Shown in pieces: positions 10,613 through 21,029 of a stretch of DNA of 35,702 bases. The number at the start of each line of letters is the position of its first letter. Position 1 is the first letter of the stretch. The notes beneath the pieces are model-generated. The model was given only the letters and a program-made list of their open reading frames with translations. It was not told where the DNA came from and ran no database searches. Both the position numbers and the translations under genes were made by a program. Origin of the DNA: Acidobacteriota bacterium (lineage in GTDB: Bacteria; Acidobacteriota; Polarisedimenticolia; J045); NCBI GenBank assembly GCA_003696075.1, contig RFHH01000047.1, positions 1 to 35,702 on the forward strand, written 5' to 3'.

Positions 10613-11590
10613 TTACCCGAGCGCCCGCCAGCCGATGTAGGCCAGATAGATCGCCAGGAGGAGCGCCCCTTCGGCTCGGACGATGCGCCGCTTGTCGCTG
10701 GCGGCGATCGGGAACAGGAGGAGAGAGAGCAGCGAGACGGCGGCGAGATCGCCGCGGCCGCCCGCCGGTACGGGGACCGGCCGGATCAGCGCGGAGACGG
10801 CCAGGACACACAGCAGATTGAAGATGTTCGATCCGACGACGTTGCCGATGGCGATGTCGGGCTGATCGCGCCAGACGGCCACGAGCGACGTCGCCAGCTC
10901 CGGCAGGCTCGTGCCCACGGCGATCAGCGTCAGGCCGATGATCGTCTCCGGCACCCCCGCCGCGCGGGCGAGGCCCACGGCGCCGACGACGGCGAGCCGC
11001 CCTCCGGCACCCAACGCCGCCACCCCCGCCAGCGAGAGCAGGATGTCACGGGCGGGTCCGCGGCCGGCCCGCGGCGGAAGGGCCCCGTTCATCTCGCGGA
11101 GCAACCGCTCCTCCGCGCGGCTCCGCATCAGGTCGACCGCGTTGTAATACAGGAAGACCGCCAGAAGCAGGAGCAAGACCAGCCCATCCCCGCGGTGATA
11201 GACGTCGGCGGGCGCCCCCCAAAGCCGATCGATCCCGAGCGCCACGGTCACCCCCGTGGCGAGCAGCATCATCGGAATCTCCCGCCGCACCGCCCCGGCG
11301 TCGACGCGGATCGGGCGGACGAGCGCCGAAAGGCCGAGGATCAGGCCGATGTTGGCCATGTTCGAGCCGGTGATGTTCCCGAAGGAGACCCCGCCGCGAC
11401 CCATCCAGGCGGCGATGACGTTCACCGCCAGTTCGGGCGTGCTGGTCCCGAAGGCGACCAGGGTCAGACCGATGATCAGCCGGGGAACCCCGACGGCGGT
11501 GGCGAGCGAAGAGGCGCCGCGCACCAGCATTTCGCCGCCGCCGACGAGCAGCGCGAGGCCGAGGACGAGCAGGAGGAAGTCGAGCACCAT
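10613..11590 (-). CDS. Calcium/sodium antiporter family (CaCA, YrbG-like) transporter
   Basis: An inner-membrane cation exchanger, by family exchanging Ca2+ for Na+ or H+. The 325 residues show the two inverted halves of the family, each with an alpha repeat: GLTLVAFGTSTPELAVN and GNITGSNMANIGLILG in the N-half, GLTLIAVGTSLPELATS and GNVVGSNIFNLLCVLA in the C-half. The acidic Glu of each TPEL/LPEL motif, which coordinates the ion, is kept. About ten transmembrane segments can be counted. A charged loop (RSRAEERLLREMN) joins the halves. It lies 51 bp downstream of the FKBP gene on the same strand, with a strong hairpin between them. Ion specificity cannot be stated from sequence. Confidence 0.92.
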   Translation of the reverse strand: MVLDFLLLVLGLALLVGGGEMLVRGASSLATAVGVPRLIIGLTLVAFGTSTPELAVNVIAAWMGRGGVSFGNITGSNMANIGLILGLSALVRPIRVDAGAVRREIPMMLLATGVTVALGIDRLWGAPADVYHRGDGLVLLLLLAVFLYYNAVDLMRSRAEERLLREMNGALPPRAGRGPARDILLSLAGVAALGAGGRLAVVGAVGLARAAGVPETIIGLTLIAVGTSLPELATSLVAVWRDQPDIAIGNVVGSNIFNLLCVLAVSALIRPVPVPAGGRGDLAAVSLLSLLLFPIAASDKRRIVRAEGALLLAIYLAYIGWRALG

Positions 11591-11606
11591 CCCGCAGCGG
11601 GCTTGG

Positions 11607-11636
11607 CGGCCGCCGGGGCGGTTGCCCCGGCGGCCG
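11607..11636. other. Perfect 13-bp intercistronic hairpin
   Basis: CGGCCGCCGGGGC (11607-11619) and GCCCCGGCGGCCG (11624-11636) enclose a 4-nt loop. It sits between the FKBP stop and the antiporter start, ending 17 bp before that start. There is no T-run on either side, so it may protect the upstream message or lower read-through rather than terminate. Confidence 0.55.
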
Positions 11637-11641
11637 TCCGG

Positions 11642-12334
11642 TCACGGCTTCGGCTGCGACGGTTGAACGACGTCGAGCAGCTCGACGTCGAACACGAGGG
11701 TGGCCCCGGGAGGAATCGCCGGCGGCCGCCCGGTGTCCCCGTAGGCGATGTCGGACGGGCAGTACAGGCGCGCCTTCCCGCCGACCTTCATCTTCTGGAG
11801 GGCCTCGGTCCAACAGGGGATCACCTGAGAGAGGTTGAACTCGGCCGGCGTGCCGCGCTGGCGAGAGCTGTCGAAAACCGTGCCGTCGACGAGCCGGCCG
11901 GTGTAGTGGACTCTCACCTTGTCGGTCGCCTTCGGTGACGGGCCGCTCCCCGGCTCGAGCTCGAGGTAGGCGAGGCCGGACTCGCTCCGCACGGCGCCCG
12001 ACTCCTGGCAGGCTTTGTCGACGAAGGCCTTGCCCTCGGACTTGTTCCGCGCCGCCACCATCTGCATCCGCTGGGTCCGCAGCTCCCTGAGCTTCGGCAG
12101 GTACTCCTCGAAGGAGACCTTCGGCTCCTTGCCCAGGATCCCGTCGCCCAGGCCGGCGTACAGCGCGTCGAGCTCGTCGGCCTGGAGCCCGAACTCGGTG
12201 AGCTGCTTCGAGAGGGCGAGCCCGAGCGCGTAGATCGTCTTCTGGTCTTCGCTCTCGAGCGCCGGCTTCTCGGCCAGGGCCGGCAGCCCCAGCAGGGCTC
12301 CCAACGCCGCGATCGCGATCATCCGTGACTTCAT
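11642..12334 (-). CDS. Exported FKBP-type peptidyl-prolyl cis-trans isomerase
   Basis: A periplasmic folding helper that catalyses prolyl cis-trans isomerisation. The 230 residues begin with a clear signal peptide (MKSRMIAIAALGALLGLPALA, cleavage after ALA). Next comes an alpha-helical FKBP_N-type dimerisation region (about 25-115, with DQKTIYALGLALSKQL), and then an FKBP_C domain (KVRVHYTGRLVDGTVFDSS, ending in IPPGATLVFDVELLDV), as in FkpA and Mip. In the catalytic domain IPCWTEALQKMKVGGK replaces the usual IPGW with a Cys. GAGGAG stands 9 nt before the ATG. The tail QPSQPKP is disordered. It may be cotranscribed with the antiporter. Confidence 0.93.
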   Translation of the reverse strand: MKSRMIAIAALGALLGLPALAEKPALESEDQKTIYALGLALSKQLTEFGLQADELDALYAGLGDGILGKEPKVSFEEYLPKLRELRTQRMQMVAARNKSEGKAFVDKACQESGAVRSESGLAYLELEPGSGPSPKATDKVRVHYTGRLVDGTVFDSSRQRGTPAEFNLSQVIPCWTEALQKMKVGGKARLYCPSDIAYGDTGRPPAIPPGATLVFDVELLDVVQPSQPKP

Positions 12335-12392
12335 GGGCCGTTTCTCCTCATGCCGGCGGCGCGCGGGCTGTGCGGCTGCCGGGTCGGCGCGC

Positions 12393-12401
12393 AGCATACC
12401 A
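12393..12401 (-). promoter_or_regulatory. Extended -10 element for the FKBP gene
   Basis: On the minus strand TGGTATGCT fits the extended -10 form TGnTAnnnT, about 60 bp upstream of the FKBP start. No good -35 is present, which extended -10 promoters do not strictly need. Confidence 0.4.
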
Positions 12402-12430
12402 GCCGGCCGGCGGCGGCGCCCGGAGCCGGC

Positions 12431-12459
12431 TTGACGGCCCCCCGGCCCGCTCTTACGAT
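12431..12459 (+). promoter_or_regulatory. Sigma-70 type promoter of the tRNA-tilS unit
   Basis: TTGACG (12431-12436), a 17-bp spacer and TACGAT (12454-12459) form the best promoter in the window. Transcription should begin near 12466, about 20 bp before the tRNA. It may also drive tilS and genes further on. Confidence 0.75.
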
Positions 12460-12485
12460 CCGTCGCGTCCGAAGCGTTCACGTGG

Positions 12486-12560
12486 GGCGGTGTAGCTCAG
12501 TGGTAGAGCGCGCGGCTCATAACCGCGTTGTCCCCGGTTCAAGTCCGGGCACCGCTACCA
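12486..12560 (+). tRNA. tRNA with CAU anticodon (Met elongator or Ile2)
   Basis: The 75-nt sequence folds as a complete tRNA with encoded CCA. The acceptor stem GGCGGTG pairs with CACCGCT (first pair G-U), the D stem is GCTC/GAGC, the anticodon stem is CGCGG/CCGCG with loop CTCATAA, and the T arm is CCCGG TTCAAGT CCGGG. The anticodon CAT is at 12518-12520. The A1-lacking, G-U closed acceptor and GGCGGTG start resemble elongator tRNA-Met as I remember it from other bacteria. However, CAU is also the gene form of tRNA-Ile2, the substrate of TilS, whose gene starts 37 bp downstream. Initiator identity is unlikely because the anticodon stem lacks three G-C pairs in the right place. Confidence 0.95.
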
Positions 12561-12597
12561 CCCCGTTCCCGCGCGCCGCGCCGGGCGCCGGAGTCCG

Positions 12598-13626
12598 ATG
12601 GTCCATCCCGTCGCGTCGCTGAGAGCCGCGCCCCGGTTCCTCCTGCAGGAGATGACCCGCCCCTGGGCCCCCCCCGCGGGATCGCGGATCGTCGCCGCGG
12701 TCTCCGGCGGATGCGACTCCGTCGCGATGCTGCACCTGCTCGCCGGCCTGGCGCCGGGCCGGGGCTGGGACCTCGTGGTGGCGACGCTGGACCACGGCCT
12801 GCGAGGGGAGGAAGGGGCGGAAGACGCGCGATTCGTCGCCCGCGAGGCGCGGCGCCTGGGATTGCCCTGCGTCGCGGGCGCAGCGCGGACCCCCGCCGGC
12901 TCCGGATCGCTCGAGGAGGCCGCGCGGCGGGTGCGCCTGGCCTTCCTCCGCAGCGTCGCGCAGCGCGAGCGGGCGGCGGCGGTCGCCCTGGCGCACACCC
13001 TCGACGATCAGGCGGAGACGGTCCTGATGCGCCTGACGCGGGGCTGCGGCGCGCGCGGCGCCGCAGCGATGGCGCGCCGCCGGGGCGACCTCTGGCGCCC
13101 CCTCCTCGGAGTCCGCCGCGAGGCGCTTCGCGAGTTCGCGCGCCGGGCGGGACTGGAATGGCGCGAGGATCCGACCAACCGGGATCCGGCTGCGACGCGC
13201 AACCGCGTGCGGATGGAGGTGCTCCCCGCGATCGAGCGCGCGCTCGGGCCCGGGGCGATTCGGGCGCTGGCCCGCAGCGCCGAGCTGGCGCGCGAGGAAG
13301 AGGAGGCGCTGGACCGCTGGGCACGCGACTGCCTGCAGGAGGTCGTGCTGGAGCGGGGACCGGGAGCGATCGTCCTCGACCGGCGGCGGCTCGGGTCCCT
13401 CCCGGAAGCGGTCGCCCGCCGAGTTCTGCTCGAAGCGGCGGCTTCCGTCGGCGGGGCGCGGGCACGGCTCACGGCCGCCCACGCGCGGGCGCTTCTCGCC
13501 CTGGCGCGGGCCGAGTCCTCCGGTTCTCGGGCCGATCTCCCCAACGGCCTTCGTGCGCGGCGGACGGGCGCAGGCCTGAGGATCGAAGCGTCCGCGGGCC
13601 CCGCAGCCGCGGCCGGCCCCGGCTGA
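12598..13626 (+). CDS. tilS: tRNA(Ile)-lysidine synthetase
   Basis: Attaches lysine to C34 of the CAU-anticodon isoleucine tRNA, changing its codon from AUG to AUA and its charging from Met to Ile. The PP-loop SGGCDS (36-41) has Cys in place of the usual variable residue. The family motifs LDHGLRG and [18 protein letters not shown] are present, and WREDPTN follows. At 342 residues it has the catalytic domain and a shortened C-terminal region compared with the E. coli protein (about 430), closer to the short Aquifex type. GGAG precedes the ATG by 4-5 nt. It lies 37 bp after the tRNA, so both may share one transcript. Confidence 0.94.
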   Translation: MVHPVASLRAAPRFLLQEMTRPWAPPAGSRIVAAVSGGCDSVAMLHLLAGLAPGRGWDLVVATLDHGLRGEEGAEDARFVAREARRLGLPCVAGAARTPAGSGSLEEAARRVRLAFLRSVAQRERAAAVALAHTLDDQAETVLMRLTRGCGARGAAAMARRRGDLWRPLLGVRREALREFARRAGLEWREDPTNRDPAATRNRVRMEVLPAIERALGPGAIRALARSAELAREEEEALDRWARDCLQEVVLERGPGAIVLDRRRLGSLPEAVARRVLLEAAASVGGARARLTAAHARALLALARAESSGSRADLPNGLRARRTGAGLRIEASAGPAAAAGPG

Positions 13627-13630
13627 CGCG

Positions 13631-13655
13631 ATGGCGGGCCCTTCGGGACCGCCAT
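13631..13655 (+). other. Hairpin between tilS and ftsH
   Basis: ATGGCGG (13631-13637) pairs with CCGCCAT (13649-13655), with an inner CCC/GGG pair and a TTC tip. It begins 5 bp after the tilS stop. There is no T-run. The TAGAAT that follows (13655-13660) could be a -10 element for ftsH, but no -35 is found. Confidence 0.4.
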
Positions 13656-13694
13656 AGAATTGATGGCGGGCGACCCGGTCGCCGGAGGTCCCGC

Positions 13695-15626
<1,932 letters not shown>

Positions 15627-15643
15627 CCGGGCGGTCCACGTCG

Positions 15644-16813
15644 ATGGCGCTCGGCATCCGGATCTGGACACTGTCCCATGCCGGCGACGCGGCGGCGCTG
15701 CTCGAGGTCGAGCGGCCGCCCTCCGCGCGGTGGCGCCTGCCTTGGCCGTGCCTCGCCGCCCAGATCCCGGCCGGCCCCGACGCGATCCCGCTCCCCGAGC
15801 CGCCGGCGCGCGGCGGTGCCGCCCTGTTCGAGGGCCGCCGGTCCTGGGTCGCCTGCGGCGACGCTCAGGCGCTCGCCCGCCTCGCCGAGAGCTGGGCCGA
15901 TGTCGGCGAGCGGCTGGCGAAGGCGCTGGAGCGCTTCAGCCGGCGGCCGGACCGGCTCCGTTTCGCCACCGGGCCCGATCTCGAGCTCGGAAGCCGGACG
16001 GCGGTGATGGGAATCCTCAACGTCACTCCCGACTCGTTCTCGGACGGGGGGCTGTACGCGGAGCCGGACGCGGCCCTGCGGCGCGTGGAAGCGATGCTGG
16101 AGGAAGGCGCCGACATCGTCGATGTCGGTGGAGAGTCGACCCGGCCGGGTGCGGCGGAGATCGATGCCGAAGAGGAAGCGCGCCGCGTGCTTCCCGTGAT
16201 CGAGGCGATCCGCCGGCGCTTCCCCGAGGCCCGCGTGTCGATCGACACGCGCCGCTCCATCACCGCTCGGCTGGCACTCGACGCAGGCGCGGACATGATC
16301 AACGACGTCTCGGGGCTGGCGGATCCCGCCATGGCGGCGCTCGCCGCCGAGCGCCGCTGTCCCGTCGTCGTGATGCACATGCGGGGCACCCCGCAGACGA
16401 TGCAGCGCGACACCCGGTACGAGGATCTCATCGGAGAGGTCTACGCCGGCCTCGAACGGAGCGTCGACCGCGCGCTCGCAGCTGGGCTCTCCGATGATAG
16501 AATCGTCATCGACCCGGGAATCGGCTTCGGCAAGTCGGCCGAGGGCAACGAGACGCTCCTGCGCCATCTTTCGGTGCTGCGAGGTCTCGGGCGGCCGATC
16601 CTCGTCGGCGCCTCGCGCAAGTCCTTCATCGGCCGGCGCACCGGCGAGCCGGAACCGGCGCGCCGCCTGCCGGGCAGCATCGCCGCGGCTGTGGCCGCCG
16701 TTCTGGGCGGGGCGTCGATCGTGCGCGTTCACGACGTCGCGCCGACCCGCCGGGCTCTGGCGGTCGCCGATCCCTTGCGGCCCTGGGCGGTGGGCGGGAC
16801 GGGGGAGCGATGA
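15644..16813 (+). CDS. folP: Dihydropteroate synthase with N-terminal extension
   Basis: Condenses p-aminobenzoate with the pterin pyrophosphate made by FolK; sulfonamides target this enzyme. The catalytic TIM barrel begins near residue 120 with VMGILNVTPDSFSDGG and continues with VDVGGESTRPGA, RVSIDTRR, ADMINDVSGL, VVMHMRGTPQTMQ, VIDPGIGFGKSAEGN and LVGASRKSFIG. All motifs are standard. About 115 residues precede the barrel, giving 389 in total against about 280 for a minimal enzyme. The extension includes hydrophobic and Pro-rich stretches of unknown fold. The stop overlaps the cdaA start as ATGA, and ftsH ends 17 bp upstream. The ribosome site before 15644 is weak. Confidence 0.94.
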   Translation: MALGIRIWTLSHAGDAAALLEVERPPSARWRLPWPCLAAQIPAGPDAIPLPEPPARGGAALFEGRRSWVACGDAQALARLAESWADVGERLAKALERFSRRPDRLRFATGPDLELGSRTAVMGILNVTPDSFSDGGLYAEPDAALRRVEAMLEEGADIVDVGGESTRPGAAEIDAEEEARRVLPVIEAIRRRFPEARVSIDTRRSITARLALDAGADMINDVSGLADPAMAALAAERRCPVVVMHMRGTPQTMQRDTRYEDLIGEVYAGLERSVDRALAAGLSDDRIVIDPGIGFGKSAEGNETLLRHLSVLRGLGRPILVGASRKSFIGRRTGEPEPARRLPGSIAAAVAAVLGGASIVRVHDVAPTRRALAVADPLRPWAVGGTGER

Positions 16814-17676
16814 GCCACCTGGTCAGCGCGCTGAACCTCGATCAGCTGCGGGATCCGATGCAGATCCTGCAGATCGCGCTGCTCTGGTTCGGCATCTACC
16901 AGCTCCTCCTTCTTCTCCGGAGGACGCGCGCCCTCGAGATGGTCTACGGGGTGATGGCCGTGGTGCTGCTCTGGTGGGTCACCCGGCAGCGCTGGCTGAA
17001 CCTCCCCGTGGTGAACTGGGTGCTCTCCCAGTTCCTCTTCTACCTGCCGTTCGCCCTGATCGTCATTTTCCAGAACCAGATCCGCCAGGCACTCGCCACG
17101 TTCGGACGGTATCCGCTGCGGCGGTTCCGGCAACAGGAGTCGTCGCTGCGAATGATCGAAGAGGTGGCCCTGGCCTGCTCCTCGATGGCCTCGCGGAAGA
17201 TCGGGGCGCTGATCGTGTTCCAGCGCTCCGTCGGGCTGGGCAACTTCATCGACACCGGCATCAGGCTGGACGCCCGGGTCAGCTACGACATCCTGATCAA
17301 CATCTTCACACCGATGACGCCTCTGCACGACGGCGCGGTGATCATCGCCGGGGACCGGATCCGCGCGGCCAGTTGTTTCCTCCCCCTGACCGCCGACCCG
17401 TACGTGTCCCGCCGCTACGGGACCCGTCACCGCGCCGCCATCGGCATCTCCGAGGAGAGCGACGCAGTCGCTGTCGTGGTCAGCGAGGAGCGCGGAGTGA
17501 TCTCGGTGGCCGTGAACGGAAAGATGGAGGAGGACTTGGACACCCGGCGGCTGCGCGATCGGTTGGAGCAGATGCTCGGCGGCGAGCAGCAGGTCGCCGC
17601 AGGTCCGCGCACGTGGTTCACCCGGCGCCAGCCCGAAGGGACCGGGGCGGAAGCTGCTGTCGAGACGGCGCGGTGA
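16810..17676 (+). CDS. cdaA: Diadenylate cyclase CdaA (DisA_N domain)
   Basis: Makes cyclic di-AMP from two ATP at the membrane; in studied bacteria this messenger controls potassium and osmolyte transport and is tied to cell-wall synthesis. Three transmembrane helices (about 18-36, 42-58 and 66-88) and a short linker precede the cyclase domain. The catalytic LHDGA (172-176) and RHR (206-208) motifs are intact, so activity is expected. Its 288 residues match the family. The order cdaA-cdaR-glmM is the conserved module first described in Firmicutes. It starts in a 4-bp overlap with folP. A tail of about 35 residues follows the domain. Confidence 0.95.
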   Translation: MSHLVSALNLDQLRDPMQILQIALLWFGIYQLLLLLRRTRALEMVYGVMAVVLLWWVTRQRWLNLPVVNWVLSQFLFYLPFALIVIFQNQIRQALATFGRYPLRRFRQQESSLRMIEEVALACSSMASRKIGALIVFQRSVGLGNFIDTGIRLDARVSYDILINIFTPMTPLHDGAVIIAGDRIRAASCFLPLTADPYVSRRYGTRHRAAIGISEESDAVAVVVSEERGVISVAVNGKMEEDLDTRRLRDRLEQMLGGEQQVAAGPRTWFTRRQPEGTGAEAAVETAR

Positions 17677-17680
17677 GACG

Positions 17681-18622
17681 ATGAAGTCGTTCCTTCACCG
17701 GAACATCGGCCTCAAGATCTTCTCGCTCTTCCTCGCCTACGTCACGTGGGCGATGCTCGCGCAGCTTCCCAAGGTCCCGATGAGGGTGAAGGTCCCCGTG
17801 GTGCCCCTCGTCGACGACGGCGCCGTGGCGGTTTCGATCGAGCCGCGCGACGTCGAGATCGAGGTGCGCGCGGACGACATCATCATCCGGCGGCTTTCGA
17901 CGGAAGGCCTGTACGTGGAGCCGGATCTGCGGGCCATGCGCGAGGGCGAGTTCACCGTGCAGGTCCAGCCGTCCGACGTCCGCAATCTGCCGTCCGGAAA
18001 CGTGGAAGTGCAAGTGCTCGACAGCACGATCACGGTGAAGATCGAGCGGCTGAAGAAGGTGCGGAAACCTGTGGAGGTGCAGCGTGCGGGCGAACCGGCG
18101 GAAGGCTTCGCGGTGGGCCGAGTGGCCGTCGAGCCGGCCGAAGTCGACGTCATCGGGCCTCGCAGCGCGGTGACCGCACTGAGCTCCGTCCGAACGGCCT
18201 ACGTGGACCTCACCGGCCGCCGGGCGAGCTTCGAGACGACGGTCGAGCTGCTCTCGCCCGGACCGAAGATGGAGACGCAACCGGACAAGGTCCGCGTCGC
18301 CGTCGAGATCCTCGAGCAGGCGGCCGAACACGCGATCACGCTCCCCGTTCAGGCCAGCTCCCCGCTCTGGCGGTGCGACCCGCCGGAAGTGGAAGTGGTG
18401 CTCAAGGCGCCGCCCTCTCGTGTCGGCGAAATCCGCTCCGCGCTGACCCCGGTGGTCGTTCCCGTCGCCGCCGACGGCGCGGCGGCACGCCGGGGACGGG
18501 TGCAGGTGCAGATCGATCTCGGCCGCCTGGCGGGGGACCTGCAGGGGAAGGTCGAGATCGTGGAGATTCGCCCGCCCTCGGTGACGATCGCGCCCGCGCG
18601 GGCGCCGGCCGGGAGGAAGTGA
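17681..18622 (+). CDS. cdaR: YbbR-domain protein CdaR, regulator of CdaA
   Basis: By family, a membrane-anchored protein with extracytoplasmic YbbR domains that modulates CdaA. The N-terminus MKSFLHRNIGLKIFSLFLAY carries a single signal anchor (about 8-27, ending in WAMLAQ). After it come repeated beta-rich YbbR-type units, recognisable by the recurring pattern of a strand followed by GLYVEPD or GFAVGRV and then VxVIGPRSAV. Three units can be made out in the 313 residues. The gene starts 4 bp after cdaA, and glmM follows. In the opposite reading it is a long open shadow that I disregard. Confidence 0.9.
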   Translation: MKSFLHRNIGLKIFSLFLAYVTWAMLAQLPKVPMRVKVPVVPLVDDGAVAVSIEPRDVEIEVRADDIIIRRLSTEGLYVEPDLRAMREGEFTVQVQPSDVRNLPSGNVEVQVLDSTITVKIERLKKVRKPVEVQRAGEPAEGFAVGRVAVEPAEVDVIGPRSAVTALSSVRTAYVDLTGRRASFETTVELLSPGPKMETQPDKVRVAVEILEQAAEHAITLPVQASSPLWRCDPPEVEVVLKAPPSRVGEIRSALTPVVVPVAADGAAARRGRVQVQIDLGRLAGDLQGKVEIVEIRPPSVTIAPARAPAGRK

Positions 18623-18666
18623 CTGCCCAGGGCCCGACGGGCCGGAACGGCGAACGGGAGGCAGGT

Positions 18667-20013
18667 TTGAGGAAGCTCTTCGGCACCGACGGCATCCGGG
18701 GAACCGCCGGCTCGCCTCCGCTCGACCGCAGCACGATCTATCGCCTCGGGCGCGCACTGGCCGCTTCCCTGCGGGAGGAGGGGCGGCCGGCCCGCGTCTG
18801 CCTCGGTCAGGACACCCGGGAATCGAGTGACTGGATCGCCGCCGAGCTGGCCAGGGGCGTCCGCGACGGCGGTGGCGAGGCGGTCTCCGCGGGCGTTCTT
18901 CCGACACCCGGGCTGGCCCTGGTGACCCGGAGCTGCGGCTTCGACGCCGGGTTGATGATCTCGGCCTCCCACAACCCCTACCGGGACAACGGGGTCAAGG
19001 TGTTCGACGCCGCCGGCAGCAAGCTGCCGGACGAGAAGGAGGCGTGGCTCGAGAAGCTGATGGAAGGCATGCCGGAGCCGCCGAGCGCGGCGGCGGAGGA
19101 TGTCCCGGTCGAACCCGGCCTCCGGGAGCGCTACCTCCGGCACCTCGACGCCTGCCGCGGAAGCGTCTCGTTCGAAGGTCTCACGGTCGTGCTCGACACA
19201 GCGAACGGCGCCGCGACGGCGGTCGCGCCGGAGGCCTTCCGGCGGGCAGGCGCCGAAGTGGTGACCCTGGCCGACGCTCCCGACGGGCGCAACATCAACG
19301 CGGGCTGCGGCTCCCTCCATCCGGAAGCGATGGCGCAGGCGGTGACCTCGAACTCCGCCGCCATCGGCTTCGCCTTCGACGGCGATGCCGATCGATGCAT
19401 CGCCGCGTCCGCATCCGGCGCGGTGCTCGACGGGGACTTCACGCTCTTCTACGCCGGCTGCGCCCTGCGGGAGCGCGGTGCCCTCCCGCACGACACGGTG
19501 GTCGCCACGGTGATGAGCAACCTCGGACTCGAATTGGCGCTGCAGCAGGAGGGCATTTCCCTCCGACGAACCGCGGTCGGAGACCGCTACGTGCTCGAGG
19601 AGATGCGGCGCGGCGGTTACGCCCTCGGCGGCGAGCAGTCGGGCCACGTCATCTTCATGGAGCACGCCCCGACGGGGGACGGCATCCAGACGGCGATCCT
19701 CCTTTGCCGCCTGTGGCTCAGCGGGGCCGAGGATCCCGAGATCGCCCGGTCACGGCTGCCGCGCTTCCCCCAGGTTCTTCGCAGCGTTCCCGTCGCCGAG
19801 AAGCCGGAGATCGAGGGACACCCGGTGATCGGACCGGCCGTGGCGGCCGCCGAGCGGGAACTCGGCCGGGAAGGCCGGGTTCTGGTGCGCTACTCCGGCA
19901 CCGAGCCGAAAGCCCGGGTGATGGTGGAAGGAAAGGACCAGCGCCAGGTCACGAGGATCGCGGACGACCTGGCCGAGCTGTTCCGGACCACGCTGGGTTC
20001 GGGCGGCGGTTGA
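18667..20013 (+). CDS. glmM: Phosphoglucosamine mutase
   Basis: Interconverts glucosamine-6-phosphate and glucosamine-1-phosphate, the step between GlmS and GlmU. The start TTG at 18667 gives the family N-terminus [11 protein letters not shown], with GGGAG 6 nt upstream. A GTG at 18619, overlapping the cdaR stop, is in frame and would add 16 residues, but they do not look like the family. The phosphoserine is Ser101 in ISASHNPY, the metal loop is D238-G-D-A-D-R243, the sugar-binding loop is GEQSGH, and the phosphate-binding loop is [12 protein letters not shown]. It has 448 residues, full length. In studied bacteria CdaA and CdaR bind GlmM, which fits the order here. Confidence 0.96.
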   Translation: MRKLFGTDGIRGTAGSPPLDRSTIYRLGRALAASLREEGRPARVCLGQDTRESSDWIAAELARGVRDGGGEAVSAGVLPTPGLALVTRSCGFDAGLMISASHNPYRDNGVKVFDAAGSKLPDEKEAWLEKLMEGMPEPPSAAAEDVPVEPGLRERYLRHLDACRGSVSFEGLTVVLDTANGAATAVAPEAFRRAGAEVVTLADAPDGRNINAGCGSLHPEAMAQAVTSNSAAIGFAFDGDADRCIAASASGAVLDGDFTLFYAGCALRERGALPHDTVVATVMSNLGLELALQQEGISLRRTAVGDRYVLEEMRRGGYALGGEQSGHVIFMEHAPTGDGIQTAILLCRLWLSGAEDPEIARSRLPRFPQVLRSVPVAEKPEIEGHPVIGPAVAAAERELGREGRVLVRYSGTEPKARVMVEGKDQRQVTRIADDLAELFRTTLGSGGG

Positions 20014-20033
20014 CCGGCGGGGTGGAGGTCGTC

Positions 20034-20759
20034 ATGACGAGGCTCTCGGTGAACATCGATCACGTCGCCACGGTGCGGCAGGCACGCCGCGCCACCGAAC
20101 CGGACCCGGTCGCTGCGGCGGTGCTGGTGGAGCTGGCGGGCGCGGGCGGGATCACCTGCCACATCCGAGGCGACCGCCGTCACATCTCCGACCGCGACCT
20201 GGAGCGCCTGCGGGAGATCGTCACCACGCCGCTGAACGTCGAGATGGCAGCGACGCCCGAGATGCTGCGCATCGCCCGCCGCGTCCGGCCCGATCTGGTC
20301 ACGCTGGTCCCCGAACGCCCGGGTGAGGTGACCACCGAGGGGGGCATCGACGCGGCCGGCCGGTTCCGCTCGCTCCAGGCCCACGTGCGGGCGCTCAGGC
20401 GCTCGCGAATCCGCGTCAGCCTGTTCATCGATCCCGACGCGCGCCAGGTCGACGCCGCCGCCCGCCTCGGAGCGGAAACGGTGGAACTGAACACGAGCGC
20501 CTACAGCGCGGCCCGCTCGCCCTCCGAACAGGCGCGGGCCTTCGACACCCTCGTCGCCGCCGCGCGGGAGGCGGCCACCCTCGGCCTCCGCGTCGCCGCC
20601 GGGCACGGCCTCACGCTGCGCAATGTGCGGCCGGTCGCCGACATCCCCGAGATCGTCGAGCTCAACATCGGGCACTCGATCGTGGCGCGCGCCGTTCTCG
20701 TCGGTCTCGAGCGGGCGGTGCGCGAGATGCTCGCCGCGATCGGCGCCCCGACCGGTTGA
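20034..20759 (+). CDS. pdxJ: Pyridoxine 5'-phosphate synthase
   Basis: Condenses 1-deoxy-D-xylulose-5-phosphate with 3-amino-2-oxopropyl phosphate to form pyridoxine 5'-phosphate, in the DXP-dependent vitamin B6 route. The 241 residues match family length. The signatures are [16 protein letters not shown], the [14 protein letters not shown] loop, [50 protein letters not shown] and [16 protein letters not shown]. The catalytic His in NIDHVA and the Glu in EGG are kept. GGAGG lies 5 nt before the ATG, 20 bp after glmM. pdxJ at the end of a cdaA-cdaR-glmM unit is a common arrangement in Gram-negatives. The stop codon overlaps the -35 box of a candidate promoter for the next unit. Confidence 0.96.
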   Translation: MTRLSVNIDHVATVRQARRATEPDPVAAAVLVELAGAGGITCHIRGDRRHISDRDLERLREIVTTPLNVEMAATPEMLRIARRVRPDLVTLVPERPGEVTTEGGIDAAGRFRSLQAHVRALRRSRIRVSLFIDPDARQVDAAARLGAETVELNTSAYSAARSPSEQARAFDTLVAAAREAATLGLRVAAGHGLTLRNVRPVADIPEIVELNIGHSIVARAVLVGLERAVREMLAAIGAPTG

Positions 20760-20785
20760 CGCCGCTGCGGCTCACTCCCTAGCCT
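20756..20785 (+). promoter_or_regulatory. Candidate promoter for the NSS transporter unit
   Basis: TTGACG (20756-20761), sharing bases with the pdxJ stop, and TAGCCT (20780-20785) are 18 bp apart. The -35 is identical to that of the tRNA-tilS promoter. The transcript would have a leader of roughly 240 nt containing a 7-bp hairpin (20818-20840). A second lone -10-like CATAAT is at 20942-20947, nearer to the gene. No gene is seen in 20760-21029. Confidence 0.35.
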
Positions 20786-21029
20786 GGGGCGCGCGCGACG
20801 CGCCGCGGCGCGAGGCCACCGGGCAAGCCGCCAGCCCGGTTCCGAGGACGCGCTCCCCGCGGCGGCGGCGTGTCCGCCCCGGCCATCCCTTCGAGACGGC
20901 GCGGAATGGCCGACAAGGCCGTGCGCGGCGCCGATTTCGTGCATAATCCGGGCCGGAGCGGCGCCGGGCCTCGCGGGCCCCGCGTCGTGTCCCCTCGGAA
21001 CGAAGGGGATGGGTGGGCAGGAGGGTCTG

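Noticed and set aside
12528-13694. An open frame upstream in phase with ftsH
   Set aside because: The frame is open back to 12528, but it covers tilS antisense-like content; the standard FtsH N-terminus and a GGAGG site fix the start at 13695.
16496-16505. TAGAAT inside folP as a promoter
   Set aside because: It lies within the coding frame of a conserved region (SDDRIVIDPG), has no -35 and is not next to a gene start.
18619-18666. GTG start of glmM overlapping the cdaR stop
   Set aside because: It would add 16 residues unlike the family, and GGGAGG is only 2 nt away; the TTG at 18667 gives the standard [11 protein letters not shown].
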